Counted from the stretch's first letter, positions 28,560 to 38,385 are shown. The stretch is DNA of 64,000 nucleotides from Aquabacterium sp. (GCF_016195855.1 NZ_JACPYU010000016.1:609420-673419), one strand, 5' to 3'. A program made the numbers and translations. The notes: generated by a model from the letters alone, not told the origin.

Positions 28560-28799
28560 TCAGCGGCGGCGAAGCAGGTGGACGTATTCGTCGCGGCCTG
28601 CCACTTGCTGAGCTTGCTGATCAACCAGATCGTTGCCGGTCTGGCGGGCAAAGGCCTGGAAATCGCGCACCGAGCCTGGATCGGTGGCCAGCACCTTGAG
28701 CACCTCGCCGCTGTGCATGTCGGACAAAGCCTTCTTGGCCTTGAGGATGGGCAAAGGGCAAGTCAGGCCGCGGGCGTCGAGTTCTTTGTGGATGTCCAT
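28560..28799 (-). CDS. TusA-family sulfurtransferase
   Basis: Small (79-residue) sulfur carrier of the TusA/SirA family. The catalytic site is in LTCPLPILKAKKAL (residues 12-25), with Cys14 as persulfide carrier. MDIHKELDARG and DPGSVRDFQAFARQTG are the typical first strand and loop. Nineteen bases separate it from the upstream cysM on the same strand, so a link to cysteine or sulfur transfer metabolism is likely. It could be TusA proper or a paralogue; the rest of tusBCDE is not in the window. Confidence 0.88.
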   Translation of the reverse strand: MDIHKELDARGLTCPLPILKAKKALSDMHSGEVLKVLATDPGSVRDFQAFARQTGNDLVDQQAQQVAGRDEYVHLLRRR

Positions 28800-28818
28800 G
28801 GCAAGGTCCGTATCAAGG

Positions 28819-29721
28819 TCAGGCGGGGAAGACACCCGTCGACAGGTAACGATCGCCCCGGTCGCAAACGATGAAGACGATCGTGGCATGGCTGAGATTC
28901 TGCGCCAGTTGCAGCGCCGCCCAGCAAGCACCTGCCGCAGAGATGCCACAGAACAGGCCTTCTTCACGGGCCAGGCGACGCGCCATTTCCTCGGCATCGG
29001 TCTGGCTGACGTAGATGAGCTCGTCGACCCGGTTGGGCTCGTAGATCTTGGGCATGTAGGCTTCGGGCCACTTGCGGATACCCGGGATGCGGGAGCCTTC
29101 CTGAGGCTGGGCACCGACGATGCGCACCTCGCTGTTCTGCTCTTTCAGAAAGCGCGAGACGCCGGTGATGGTGCCGGTGGTGCCCATGGCGCTCACGAAG
29201 TGCGTGATCCGCCCTTGTGTGTCGACCCAGATCTCGGGGCCGGTGGTGTCGTAGTGAACCGCCGGGTTGTCGGGGTTGGCGAACTGGTCAAGCACGACGC
29301 CCTTGCCTTCGCGCACCATCTGGTCGGCCAGGTCGCGTGCGTACTCCATGCCGCCGCTCTTGGGCGTGAGGATGAGTTCGGCGCCGAAAGCCTTCATGGT
29401 TTGCGCCCGCTCGATGCTGAGGTCCTCCGGCATGATGAGGACCATGCGGTAGCCGCGGATGGCCGCCGCCATCGCCAAGGCAATGCCGGTGTTGCCGGAC
29501 GTGGCCTCGATGAGCGTGTCGCCGGGTTTGATCTGGCCGCGCTCTTCGGCACGACGGATCATGTTGATGGCGGGGCGGTCCTTGACGGAGCCGGCGGGGT
29601 TGTTGCCTTCGAGCTTGGCCAGGATGACGTTGCCACGGGCATCGTTGTCCGCCCCGGGCACGCGTTGGAGTCGAACGAGCGGGGTCTTGCCGATGGCGTC
29701 TTCGAGCGTGGGGTAGTTCAT
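28819..29721 (-). CDS. cysM: Cysteine synthase B (O-acetylserine / S-sulfocysteine synthase)
   Basis: PLP enzyme that makes cysteine from O-acetylserine and sulfide or thiosulfate. GKTPLVRLQRV near the start, NNPAGSVKDRPA (about 40-51) with the PLP lysine, EATSGNTGIALA (about 69-80) for the substrate loop, GTTGTITGVSRF for phosphate, and FCGISAAG. Its 300 residues and the motif NPAGSVKDRPA, not NPxxSVKCR, favour CysM over CysK. The start at 29721 removes about 100 residues of unrelated in-frame reading that overlaps the tRNA gene. It is followed by the tusA-like gene. Confidence 0.93.
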   Translation of the reverse strand: MNYPTLEDAIGKTPLVRLQRVPGADNDARGNVILAKLEGNNPAGSVKDRPAINMIRRAEERGQIKPGDTLIEATSGNTGIALAMAAAIRGYRMVLIMPEDLSIERAQTMKAFGAELILTPKSGGMEYARDLADQMVREGKGVVLDQFANPDNPAVHYDTTGPEIWVDTQGRITHFVSAMGTTGTITGVSRFLKEQNSEVRIVGAQPQEGSRIPGIRKWPEAYMPKIYEPNRVDELIYVSQTDAEEMARRLAREEGLFCGISAAGACWAALQLAQNLSHATIVFIVCDRGDRYLSTGVFPA

Positions 29722-29833
29722 GGCGGATATTGTCGCAGGCAGACAAAGACCAAACGCAGCCCAATGCTTTACAGCCGGGCTGGCTAGAACGTGCTGGGAA
29801 GGATAACAAGCGGGAACAGAACGTTCGCTTGTG

Positions 29834-29918
29834 TGGTGCCCCGGGCCGGACTCGAACCGGCACTCCTTGCGGAACCGGATTTTGAATCCGGCGCGTCTAC
29901 CAATTTCACCACCAGGGC
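29834..29918 (-). tRNA. tRNA-Leu (anticodon CAA)
   Basis: 85 bases, with CCA encoded. Read leftward it begins GCCCTGGTGGTGAAATTGG and ends GGGGCACCA. The acceptor stem pairs GCCCTGG with CCGGGGC with wobble/mismatch tolerance, the anticodon arm is CCGGA-TTCAAAA-TCCGG giving anticodon CAA (reads UUG), the variable arm is long as required for class II tRNAs, and the T arm contains GTTCGAGTC. It is a single gene, not in an array. Confidence 0.96.
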
Positions 29919-29937
29919 GTCCAGTGTGAAGACCGAA

Positions 29938-29965
29938 AGCATAGCACAGGCGCGCCAGGCACCAA
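29938..29965 (-). promoter_or_regulatory. Probable promoter of tRNA-Leu
   Basis: Read leftward, TTGGTG (29960-29965) is separated by 16 bases from TATGCT (29938-29943), which lies 19 bases before the mature tRNA end. Both hexamers match sigma-70 consensus at four or more positions. Confidence 0.5.
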
Positions 29966-30226
29966 CAAGCCGGGCCGATGGCCGTTGCATGGTGCAAACG
30001 CGCGCCCACCACGGCCTCGATCACCTGAAAACAGGCTGATTTCCGGCCACTTCCGCCTGGGAAGGGTTTTATGTCAGGGGGGACACATGTCTACACATCA
30101 GCGCTACAGCCACTTCGAAGAATGGCCCTGACCTGCCGCGATGGGGTGGCAGGCGGCACCGCGGATCGCGATCAACAGATTGCTCACCTCCGTGGACAGA
30201 CATGTGGTCAATGAAAGGAATCAACC
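29966..30226. other. Intergenic stretch upstream of the EF-hand gene
   Basis: The tRNA and the EF-hand start are 308 bases apart and no gene is seen between them. Beyond the tRNA promoter, two inverted nine-base sites are present: CACATGTCT at 30084-30092 and AGACATGTG at 30198-30206, exact reverse complements 105 bases apart, the second 20 bases before the EF-hand ATG. AAAGGA at 30216-30221 is the ribosome binding site. Confidence 0.5.
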
Positions 30227-30979
30227 ATGACGACCATATCCAGTGGTATCTCAGGCATGAGCAATTGGGGCGGCATGCAGCCGTCTCGCATGGAAGGCCG
30301 GGGCGGGGGCAAGCCCTCGTTCTCCAGCATCGACACGGATGGCAGCGGCGGCCTGGACAAGACCGAACTGCAGGCCATGATCGACAAGGGGCCTCGTGGG
30401 GCACAGCGCGCACAACAGAGCACGCAAGGCAGCGAGAGCACCAGCAGCACCAGTGGCGTGTCGACGGACGACCTGTTCAGCAAGCTCGACAGCGATGGTG
30501 ACGGCACCATCAGCCAGACCGAGCTGGACACGGGCATGAAGCCGCCCGGGCAGGACAGCCAGAGCAGCCAGAACGCCTTTGGTGGCATGGGCATGGACAC
30601 GCAGGGCTTTGCGGCCATGATGGGCGCCGGGATGGGGGGGATGATGGGCGGCATGCCCCCTCCCCCACCGCCGGACGATGGCGACAGCTTCTCGCTGAGC
30701 CAGCTCGACAGCGATCAGGATGGCAGCATCACCAAGGCGGAGTTTGGCCTCAGTAGCTCGACCTCGTCGAGCAGCACATCGTCCAGCAGTTCAACGTCCG
30801 CCACGGATGAAACGCAGCAGGCGCTGTTCGACATGATCGACAGCGACAAGAGCGGTGACATCAGCAAGGCCGAAGCCAGCAGCTTCCAGGACAAGATGAA
30901 AGCCTTGTTCGAGACGATGCAGCAGATGGGCGCCCAGCAGTTTGACAGCAGCTCAAGCAGCCTGAGCGTGACAGCCTGA
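30227..30979 (+). CDS. Four-EF-hand calcium-binding protein
   Basis: Protein of 250 residues with four canonical EF-hand loops: DTDGSGGLDKTE (about 36-47), DSDGDGTISQTE (about 87-98), DSDQDGSITKAE (about 161-172) and DSDKSGDISKAE (about 204-215). Loops are separated by low-complexity Ser/Thr, Met/Gly and a PPPPPP run. There is no signal peptide or membrane segment. Similar proteins are sometimes automatically named XopAW-type secreted effectors, but nothing here shows type III secretion. A calcium buffer or sensor is the safest call. It stands alone, convergent with codA. Confidence 0.85.
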   Translation: MTTISSGISGMSNWGGMQPSRMEGRGGGKPSFSSIDTDGSGGLDKTELQAMIDKGPRGAQRAQQSTQGSESTSSTSGVSTDDLFSKLDSDGDGTISQTELDTGMKPPGQDSQSSQNAFGGMGMDTQGFAAMMGAGMGGMMGGMPPPPPPDDGDSFSLSQLDSDQDGSITKAEFGLSSSTSSSSTSSSSSTSATDETQQALFDMIDSDKSGDISKAEASSFQDKMKALFETMQQMGAQQFDSSSSSLSVTA

Positions 30980-31028
30980 TTCGCTGACGGCAGGGAAGGC
31001 GGCCATCACGCACCAGCCTGGCTTGCTG

Positions 31029-32342
31029 TCACAAGCTCCAGGCAATGGTGGATGGCCGCTGCGGCAGGTTCAGCGTGGCCACGGTTGGGGGCGTGCGCGC
31101 GATGACCTGACCGCGCCTGACCACCGCCAGCCGGGTGGCACGCAGGCGAATCGCTTCAACGGGATCGCGTGCTTGCAGGAGCACGAAGTCGGCGTGGCAA
31201 CCGACGTCCAGCCCATACCCCTCCAGCCCGAGGATGCGCGCGGGTGTGGTGGTCACGGCCTCAAAGCACTGGCGCATGGCCGCTTGGCCCGTCATCTGGG
31301 CCACGTGCAGGCCCATGTGGGCCACTTCCAGCATGTCGCCGCTGCCCAGGCTGTACCAGGGGTCCATGACGCAGTCGTGCCCGAAGGCCACGTCGATGCC
31401 GGCCGCCAGCATCTCGGGCACGCGGGTCATGCCGCGCCGTTTGGGATAGGTGTCGTGGCGACCTTGCAAGGTGATGTTGATCAAGGGGTTGGCGATGGCC
31501 GCCACGCCGGCCTCCTTGATCAAGGGCAGCAGCTTGCTGACGTAGTAGTTGTCCATGCTGTGCATGGAAGTCAGGTGCGAGCCGGCAACGCGGCCGTGCA
31601 GGCCCAGGCGATGGCTCTGGCTGGCCAGGGTCTCGATGTGGCGAGACAAGGGGTCGTCGGATTCATCGCAATGCATGTCGACCCGCAGGCCGCGCTCCGC
31701 AGCCAGCTCGCACAGGATGCGCACCGACTCGGCGCCATCGGCCATGGTCCGCTCGAAATGCGGGATGCCACCCACGACGTCTACGCCCATGTCGAGTGCA
31801 CGTGTCAACTGGGCCAGGGCACCGGGGCTACGCAACACGCCGTCTTGCGGGAAGGCGACCAGCTGCAGATCCAGATAGGGCTTGACCTGTTGTTTGACCT
31901 GCAATAGGGCCTCGACGGCCAGCAGGCGCGGATCACACACGTCCACATGCGAGCGGATGGCCAGCAGGCCTTTGGCCACGGCCCAGTCGCAATAGCGCAG
32001 CGCGCGCTCGATGATCGCGTCCTGGGTCAGGTGGGGCTTGAGCTCGCCCCACAGGGCAATGCCCTCCAGCAAGGTACCGGACTGGTTGACACGAGGCTGG
32101 CCGTAGCTGAGCGTCGAGTCCATGTGGAAGTGCGCGTCCACAAAGGGCGGGCTGACGAGGTGCCCGGCAGCGTCGATCTCTTGCGCCGCCGTGCCCGCGA
32201 TGGCGGGATGCAGCGCGGTGATGCGGCCCTTGCTGATGCCGATGTCCTGATGGCTGCGGCCATCAGGCAAGGTGCAATGTCGAACAATGAGATCAAACAA
32301 GGCAGGCTCCTGGCAGTCCTGGCAGCGGCGCCCATGCGCCAC
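31029..32342 (-). CDS. codA: Cytosine deaminase-like amidohydrolase
   Basis: Metal-dependent amidohydrolase that would deaminate cytosine to uracil. The metal site DAHFHMDSTL (about residues 69-78), then RSHVDVCDP, the His in MHCDESDDP with the following Glu/Asp, HLTSMHSMDN, and FGHDCVMDPWYSLGSGDM (the catalytic Asp region) match CodA. The start is GTG with no strong ribosome site. It is the last gene of the URC1-URC4-upp-codA operon, 30 bases after upp, which supports a role in feeding cytosine into uracil breakdown. Confidence 0.87.
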   Translation of the reverse strand: MAHGRRCQDCQEPALFDLIVRHCTLPDGRSHQDIGISKGRITALHPAIAGTAAQEIDAAGHLVSPPFVDAHFHMDSTLSYGQPRVNQSGTLLEGIALWGELKPHLTQDAIIERALRYCDWAVAKGLLAIRSHVDVCDPRLLAVEALLQVKQQVKPYLDLQLVAFPQDGVLRSPGALAQLTRALDMGVDVVGGIPHFERTMADGAESVRILCELAAERGLRVDMHCDESDDPLSRHIETLASQSHRLGLHGRVAGSHLTSMHSMDNYYVSKLLPLIKEAGVAAIANPLINITLQGRHDTYPKRRGMTRVPEMLAAGIDVAFGHDCVMDPWYSLGSGDMLEVAHMGLHVAQMTGQAAMRQCFEAVTTTPARILGLEGYGLDVGCHADFVLLQARDPVEAIRLRATRLAVVRRGQVIARTPPTVATLNLPQRPSTIAWSL

Positions 32343-32372
32343 GGTCAGCAGACTAGCAGGGATCAGACCAGA

Positions 32373-33014
<642 letters not shown>

Positions 33015-33029
33015 CTTGTCTTCCTGTTG

Positions 33030-34280
33030 TCAAAACACGGTGCCGTCGCTGTCCAGGTGCATGGGGGGCGGGCCACCCGGGCGCTTGGCCAGGGCAATCT
33101 GCCGCCCGGCAGCCCAGCTGCCGCCTTCCAGCACACGGGCCAGCGGGAACTGCTCCTGGGTCAATCCGAGTTCACTCCGCACGGCCTCGGCCAGATGATC
33201 CAAGATGGCCACGGTCAGTGCACGCCATTCAACAATGGGCTCGGCATCCACGGCCCAACGTGTGGTGTGAAAGGCACGATCGCGCGCCTGCAACAAGCCC
33301 AGGTCCAGCAGCAGGCCACCATTGCGGTACTCCGGCAGGCCCGTGAGCTCATCGAGCCCGATCACGCTCAGGCCCGCGTCCTCCAGGGGTTCCAGCAACG
33401 AGTACGTCATCCACTGGCTGAGCTTGTGGAAGGGCAACCAGCCATCCGGCGCATCCGGATGCGGCCAGCAATCGCCCAGCGGCACACCACCGAGTTCATG
33501 CCGACCCGGCCAGATGTGGCCCAGCGTGTGCAGCAGCAGCGACAGCACATGGGCCGCACGCACCTGCCCTGTGGGCGACTGACGGAACAAGGTATCGATC
33601 AGGTGCCCGGGCCTGAGCAAGCCGGGCTCGTCCGGGCGACTGAAGACATCGGGGTGGGCCTTGAGGGCCAGCGCCAGTTGCCGCAGCAAATTGGCGCGCC
33701 CCTCCAGGCCGACGAGCGGGTTGTTGTCCGACACCTGAAAGGCCAGCGCCAGATCGGCTGTTTGCACGCGCTCGAGGCCTTTGGCGTCGGCCCGACAGGG
33801 CTGGTGGGGATCGCTTGAGAGCCCGCCATCGGCCCACCACCTGAGGCTGGCCACGCCCAGGCCTTCTGAGCGACTGAGCGTCTGCTTGCTGGGCACGTCC
33901 TTGTAGTGCCATGACGGGCCGGCACCGGCATCCAGCAGCACACTGGTGATGGCCAGGTCCACACGCGCACGAGCCCGCTCCAGCCTCGCGGGCATCGCAT
34001 CCAGCCCGTGTTCATGGGCCACCGCCGACCAGCGGTCCACACCACCTGCCTCGAAATGCCGCCAGCGGCTGTGATACGGCACCTTGAGATCCGGGTAGCG
34101 CTGACGGATCACATTGCTCACATAGGCCGACACCACGGCCATGCGCTCGGGGTGCCAGGTGAAATGGCGCGCACGACCGGCCTGCGCCAGGGCCATGATC
34201 GCGGCGCTGTGCTGCCGAACGGCGCAGGCGCTCAACAGCTTGTCCGCCAGACTCGGTACAGGGGCATGCAGGGCGCTCAT
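33030..34280 (-). CDS. URC4/Urg3-family protein of uracil catabolism (DUF1688)
   Basis: Protein of 416 residues of the URC4/Urg3 family, known from yeast as essential for the URC route of uracil degradation; the chemistry of the family is not fully established. Recognisable stretches are VPYHSRWRHFEAGGVDRW, LLDAGAGPSWHYKD, SEGLGVASLRWW, LPEYRNGGLLLDLGLL and the C-terminal PPPMHLDSDGTVF. Start 34280 overlaps the URC1 stop (ATGA); longer in-frame reading lies over URC1 and is a shadow. No transmembrane or signal segment. Confidence 0.85.
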   Translation of the reverse strand: MSALHAPVPSLADKLLSACAVRQHSAAIMALAQAGRARHFTWHPERMAVVSAYVSNVIRQRYPDLKVPYHSRWRHFEAGGVDRWSAVAHEHGLDAMPARLERARARVDLAITSVLLDAGAGPSWHYKDVPSKQTLSRSEGLGVASLRWWADGGLSSDPHQPCRADAKGLERVQTADLALAFQVSDNNPLVGLEGRANLLRQLALALKAHPDVFSRPDEPGLLRPGHLIDTLFRQSPTGQVRAAHVLSLLLHTLGHIWPGRHELGGVPLGDCWPHPDAPDGWLPFHKLSQWMTYSLLEPLEDAGLSVIGLDELTGLPEYRNGGLLLDLGLLQARDRAFHTTRWAVDAEPIVEWRALTVAILDHLAEAVRSELGLTQEQFPLARVLEGGSWAAGRQIALAKRPGGPPPMHLDSDGTVF

Positions 34281-35521
34281 TCCATCAACCCCCGGCCCTT
34301 GGCCTGTGCCAGCTCGCTCGCGTCGGGCGTGTAGGTCGAGAAATAGCCCGCCGCCTTCTTGGCGTCCATTTCGACCTGGGCGTCTGCGGGGATCAGTGCA
34401 TCCGGGATCGGCACGCGCTCGACCACCTCGATGCCTTGCTCGACCAGGGCCCCGTGCTTCATGTTGCTCATCGACGCCCAACGGTCGATGCGCTTGATGC
34501 CCAGCCAGTGGAAGACATCGGGCATGAGTTGCTGAAAGCGCATGTCCTGCACGCCGGCCACGCACTCGGTGCGCTCGAAATAGGTCTCGGCGCGGTCGCC
34601 CCCGTTCTGGCGCTTGCGGGCGTTGTAGACGAGGAACTTGGTGACCTCACCCAGCGCGCGCCCTTCCTTGCGGTTGTAGATGCACAGGCCCACGCCGCCT
34701 TGCTGCGCCATCTCGATGCACACCTCGATGCCATGGGCCAGATAGGGGCGGCAGGTGCAGATGTCGGAGCCAAACACATCGGAGCCATTGCATTCGTCGT
34801 GCACGCGGCAGGCGACCTTGGTCTCGGGCTTGCCCAACTGGCTGACGTCACCAAAGAAGTACAAGGTCATGCCCCCGATGGGCGGCAGAAACACCTTGAG
34901 ATCAGGTCTGGTCACCAGCTCGGGGAACATGCCGGCGGTCTGCTCGAACAGGTGGCGCCGCAATGCGCTTTCCTTGATGCCGAAACGCTCGGCCAGGCCC
35001 GGCAGGTACCAGACCGGGTCGATGGCCGCCTTGGTGACCTTGACATCGCCATTGGCGTTGAGGATGTCGCCATCGGGCTTGAGCCGGCCGCTGGCGATGG
35101 CTGCCACCAGCTCGGGCATGTTGATGTGCGCTTTGGTGATCGCGATCGTGGGGCGCAGGTCGATGCCGGCATCCAGTTGGGTCTTGAATTCGCTGGCCAC
35201 CAGGTGGCCCCATGGGTCCAGCGAGACGATCTTGCCCGGGTCCGCCCATTGTGGGTGCGGCCCGATGACCTCGGCGGGCATGGTGTTGGTGAGATCAGGC
35301 TTGTGATCGCGGTGCAGGGCCCCTGAGGCCACGGCCAGGGCGCGGTAGACGGAATAGGCTCCAGAGTGCGTGCCGATGACGTTGCGCACGCCAGGATTGG
35401 CCACACTGGCGACAAGCGGGCCGCGCTGTGCCGCGGTGGCCGCGCCCCACTGGATGCCCTGATGGGCCTCATCGCTCTTTTTTCGAGCAGGGTGCGACGT
35501 CAATACGATGTGGGCTGACAT
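34277..35521 (-). CDS. URC1-type GTP cyclohydrolase II-like protein of uracil catabolism
   Basis: RibA-like enzyme of 414 residues; yeast URC1 homologues act on a uracil nucleotide, not GTP, in uracil breakdown. The zinc site is kept: HDEC-x10-CTC within residues about 265-285 (DVFGSDICTC). The RibA EGRGIG loop is changed to EGRALG, as expected for altered substrate. The N-terminal half (about 1-220) is an additional domain absent from short RibA proteins. It is first in the operon, with a 202-base leader before the divergent rhomboid gene. The exact reaction is not shown by sequence. Confidence 0.85.
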   Translation of the reverse strand: MSAHIVLTSHPARKKSDEAHQGIQWGAATAAQRGPLVASVANPGVRNVIGTHSGAYSVYRALAVASGALHRDHKPDLTNTMPAEVIGPHPQWADPGKIVSLDPWGHLVASEFKTQLDAGIDLRPTIAITKAHINMPELVAAIASGRLKPDGDILNANGDVKVTKAAIDPVWYLPGLAERFGIKESALRRHLFEQTAGMFPELVTRPDLKVFLPPIGGMTLYFFGDVSQLGKPETKVACRVHDECNGSDVFGSDICTCRPYLAHGIEVCIEMAQQGGVGLCIYNRKEGRALGEVTKFLVYNARKRQNGGDRAETYFERTECVAGVQDMRFQQLMPDVFHWLGIKRIDRWASMSNMKHGALVEQGIEVVERVPIPDALIPADAQVEMDAKKAAGYFSTYTPDASELAQAKGRGLME

Positions 35522-35723
35522 GGTCAAAGACCTCCGTCTCCAAAGTGCCCGCCGATCTGTCGCCAGGCTTGTCAACACATTAGCGAGTTGCGTGCCAACC
35601 TGCTGTGACGGATCACCGGAGATAGGCGGAATCAAAGGGTCTGTCCCGAGGACCAGGGCGCCATGGGGGCTTCCTCCCGGCCCTTATGATGTGCGCCTAC
35701 CTCCACTGCTTATTTCAGAAAGC

Positions 35724-36341
35724 ATGCCGCCGCTTCCCCCCATTACCCAGGCACTGATTCTGATCAACGTCGCCATGTTCTGCCTGGACGATGCCTTGAG
35801 TGGCGGTGCATTGCGGTTCTACCTTGAACTGTGGCCGCTGCAAAGTGGCCACTTCCTGCCCTGGCAGTTGGTGAGCTATGCCTTCCTGCATGGCTCGATC
35901 GGACACCTGTTCTTCAACATGCTGGCGCTGTGGATGTTCGGTGGTGAGCTGGAGCGCGTCTGGGGCACCCGGCGCTACCTGGAGTTCCTGCTGGCCAGTG
36001 TGGTGGCCGCGGGCGCAACCCAGTTGCTGATGTCCGCCCTGGGTGGTTGGGGTCACCCCATGGTGGGCGCCTCTGGCGGCATCTACGGCCTGCTGCTGGC
36101 CTACGCCATGATGTTCCCCAACCGGATCATCATGCCGCTGTTCCCGCCCATCCCCATGAAGGTCAAGTACTACGTGCTGGGCTTCGGTTTGCTGGAGTTG
36201 TTCCTGAGCTGGCAGGACACCACCTCGGGCATCGCGCACTTCGCGCACCTGGGCGGCATGCTGGGAGGCTGGCTGATGATCCGCTATTGGCGCGGGCAGC
36301 CCCCGTTCAAGTCGCGCCGGGGCCCTGGCCGCCGCTTTTGA
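35724..36341 (+). CDS. Rhomboid-family intramembrane serine protease
   Basis: Six-helix membrane protease of 205 residues. The catalytic serine is in GASGGIYGLL (about residues 112-121; GxSG), and the catalytic His is in HFAHLGGMLGG (about 172-182). The conserved FLHGSIGHLFFNMLALWMFG forms loop 1 and helix 2 with the His/Asn oxyanion region. The start at 35724 was selected because the longer in-frame leader is not rhomboid-like. The last 35 bases overlap the convergent EamA transporter gene. Confidence 0.9.
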   Translation: MPPLPPITQALILINVAMFCLDDALSGGALRFYLELWPLQSGHFLPWQLVSYAFLHGSIGHLFFNMLALWMFGGELERVWGTRRYLEFLLASVVAAGATQLLMSALGGWGHPMVGASGGIYGLLLAYAMMFPNRIIMPLFPPIPMKVKYYVLGFGLLELFLSWQDTTSGIAHFAHLGGMLGGWLMIRYWRGQPPFKSRRGPGRRF

Positions 36342-37293
36342 CCCTGGACGAGATGGCAATGCCCGCGGTGATCAGCACCAGGGCAATGGGGTGATACCAC
36401 TGAGGATGCTGACCCAGCAGCAAGGCCGACCACAAGGCCGCAAAGATGGCTGTGAGGTTGCCAAAGAAGGCCGCCATGGTGGGGCCCACGGCCTGCACGC
36501 CCAAACCCCAGCAGCGATAAGCCAGGATGGACGGCCCGATGGCAATGAAGACCATCGCGCCCCAGGCCTGCCAGCTTGAAGGCCACAAGGGCGCCTGCCC
36601 AGGCCCTGACAGCCAGGCCTCTACCGCCGTGCAAGCCCCGGCCCACAGCAGACCGAACAAGACCTGAATCTGCAAGAAGGCCGCCCAGTCCCAGTCTGGT
36701 CGCTGCTGCCCCAGCATATTGGTTGGCGGTCTGGCCAGCATCCAGCTGTAAAACGCCCAGGCGAGGCTGGCCAGCAGCATCAACAGGTCGCCGGGCACGA
36801 GGCGCACATGCCGGAGCACCTCCCACTGGCCTTGTGCGATCACCAGCACCACACCCAGGGCAGACAGCAGCGCACCCAGCAGTTGCCGCGCATGCAGGCG
36901 CTGCCCATAAGCCAGCCAGCCAACCAGCATCATCCAGATGGGCACGCTGGAGCCGATCAGGGTGACGTTCAAGGGCGTCGAGGTCTGCAGTGCCAGGTAC
37001 TGCATCGCGTTGTAGGTGCCCACCCCCAGCACGCCGATGGCGGCAAGGTAAACCCAGCGCTGGCGTATGGCCGCCATGTCCCGCCAGACGCGGGTCGACA
37101 AGGGCATCAGCATCAGCGCGACCATCAGCCAACGCAAGGCGTTCATCGCCACAGGCGGCAAGGTCCCGACCATGAGGCGGCCGACCACGGCATTGCCTGC
37201 CCACATCATGGGCGGCAACATCAGCAGGATGAGGATGCGGGGCTGAAGGTAGGCAGGACGCGTCAAGACAGGCTCAGGCAGGTGGTCGATCAC
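36307..37293 (-). CDS. EamA/DMT-family transporter
   Basis: Ten-helix drug/metabolite-type inner-membrane transporter, 328 residues, with two EamA repeats. Family features are PPMMWAGNAVVGR in helix 1, TPLNVTLIGSSVPIW at the end of repeat one, and GPTMAAFFGNLTAIFAAL in repeat two. The substrate cannot be told from sequence. It overlaps the rhomboid 3' end by 35 bases and follows the DUF2189 gene by 75 bases on the same strand. Confidence 0.87.
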   Translation of the reverse strand: MIDHLPEPVLTRPAYLQPRILILLMLPPMMWAGNAVVGRLMVGTLPPVAMNALRWLMVALMLMPLSTRVWRDMAAIRQRWVYLAAIGVLGVGTYNAMQYLALQTSTPLNVTLIGSSVPIWMMLVGWLAYGQRLHARQLLGALLSALGVVLVIAQGQWEVLRHVRLVPGDLLMLLASLAWAFYSWMLARPPTNMLGQQRPDWDWAAFLQIQVLFGLLWAGACTAVEAWLSGPGQAPLWPSSWQAWGAMVFIAIGPSILAYRCWGLGVQAVGPTMAAFFGNLTAIFAALWSALLLGQHPQWYHPIALVLITAGIAISSRVKSGGQGPGAT

Positions 37294-37368
37294 CTGCCAT
37301 TAGAACAGCCTGACCAGGGTGCGGATGCGGCGGGGGATGAGCGCGCAAACAAGCGTTCAGCGAGGCGC

Positions 37369-38385
37369 TCAGTCACGCGCCATGGTGGCCGCACGGTAGG
37401 CGTGCCACGACGCATGCCCCACCACCGGACCAACCACCAGCAAGCCCAGAAAGCCCGGCAGCATGGCCATGACGATGGCCAGCGTGATCAAGGCGCCCCA
37501 CAGCAGCATGACGCCCGTCTGCGTGGTGACCAGGCGCATGCTGGCCAATGCGGCCGAGATCGCATCGGTGGATTTGTCCAGCATCATGGGCATGGAGATG
37601 ACGCTGAAGGCAAAGATCAGGCCCGCAAACAAGGCCCCGACCGCCATGTAGGCGGCAAAGAAGATCAGGTACTCCTCGGTCATCATCGAGGACAGCGGGG
37701 CATTGAAATCCGGCACGCCATCAAAGCTGATCGCAAAGACGATCATGGCCGAGCGCCCCCACAGCATCTCCAGCACCAGCAGCACGCAGGCAAAGATGGC
37801 CAGCTGGCCACTGCTGATGCGCCAGGCAGTCAGCGAAGACCACATGCTGATCGGCTCGCCGCGACCCAGGCGCCGGCTGACCTCGTACAGGCCCAGGCAC
37901 AGGAAAGGCCCCAGCAACAGGAAACCGGCAGACAGGGCCAGCGTGTACTCCGGTGCCTGATGGAAACAGGCCAACAGCAACCAGCCCATGAGGACGAAGC
38001 AGGCACCGTAGAACAGGCCGATCAGCGGGGCGCGCGTGAAGTCATGCCAGCCCAGCGACAGCCACTCGAAAGGGTCGCGCCAGCTCAGTTGGGCCAGCGG
38101 CATGTCCAGCACGCTGTTGCGACGTGCAGCCTCTGCCGGATCGGCATCGATGATCGAGGCCACATCGACCTGCCCTGGCGCAGACGCCAGCTTCATGCCA
38201 GGTGCCAGAGGCGCCTCGGCAATCGGCGTCAGGAAACGCGATGCCAGCTCAAGCTGGGACGATGGGGCGTCTTGTTGTGAGGGCTGCGAAGGCCACAGAT
38301 GGGCCCTGCGCAGCGTCGGGCGACGACGGTGCGTACGGCGACGAGAAACCAGGACATGATGTGTCAGACGACCAGCCGTACCCAT
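37369..38385 (-). CDS. DUF2189 (BPSS1780-type) integral membrane protein
   Basis: Membrane protein of 338 residues with a 110-residue cytoplasmic N-terminus rich in Arg/His, then about six hydrophobic segments. WRDPFEWLSLGWHDFTRAP and GLFYGACFVLMGWLL open the DUF2189 domain, and VGPVVGHASWHAYR ends it. The function is unknown. AAGGAG lies five bases before the ATG at 38385, supporting this start over the internal Met 64. It is 127 bases downstream of lspA. Confidence 0.8.
   Translation of the reverse strand: MGTAGRLTHHVLVSRRRTHRRRPTLRRAHLWPSQPSQQDAPSSQLELASRFLTPIAEAPLAPGMKLASAPGQVDVASIIDADPAEAARRNSVLDMPLAQLSWRDPFEWLSLGWHDFTRAPLIGLFYGACFVLMGWLLLACFHQAPEYTLALSAGFLLLGPFLCLGLYEVSRRLGRGEPISMWSSLTAWRISSGQLAIFACVLLVLEMLWGRSAMIVFAISFDGVPDFNAPLSSMMTEEYLIFFAAYMAVGALFAGLIFAFSVISMPMMLDKSTDAISAALASMRLVTTQTGVMLLWGALITLAIVMAMLPGFLGLLVVGPVVGHASWHAYRAATMARD

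Noticed and set aside
30227..30979. Type III secretion effector (XopAW-like)
   Set aside because: Only the EF-hand similarity supports it; no secretion genes, chaperone or regulatory box were seen in the window.
34277..35521. Riboflavin biosynthesis ribA
   Set aside because: The EGRGIG loop is altered, a long extra N-terminal domain is present, and URC4, upp and codA follow.
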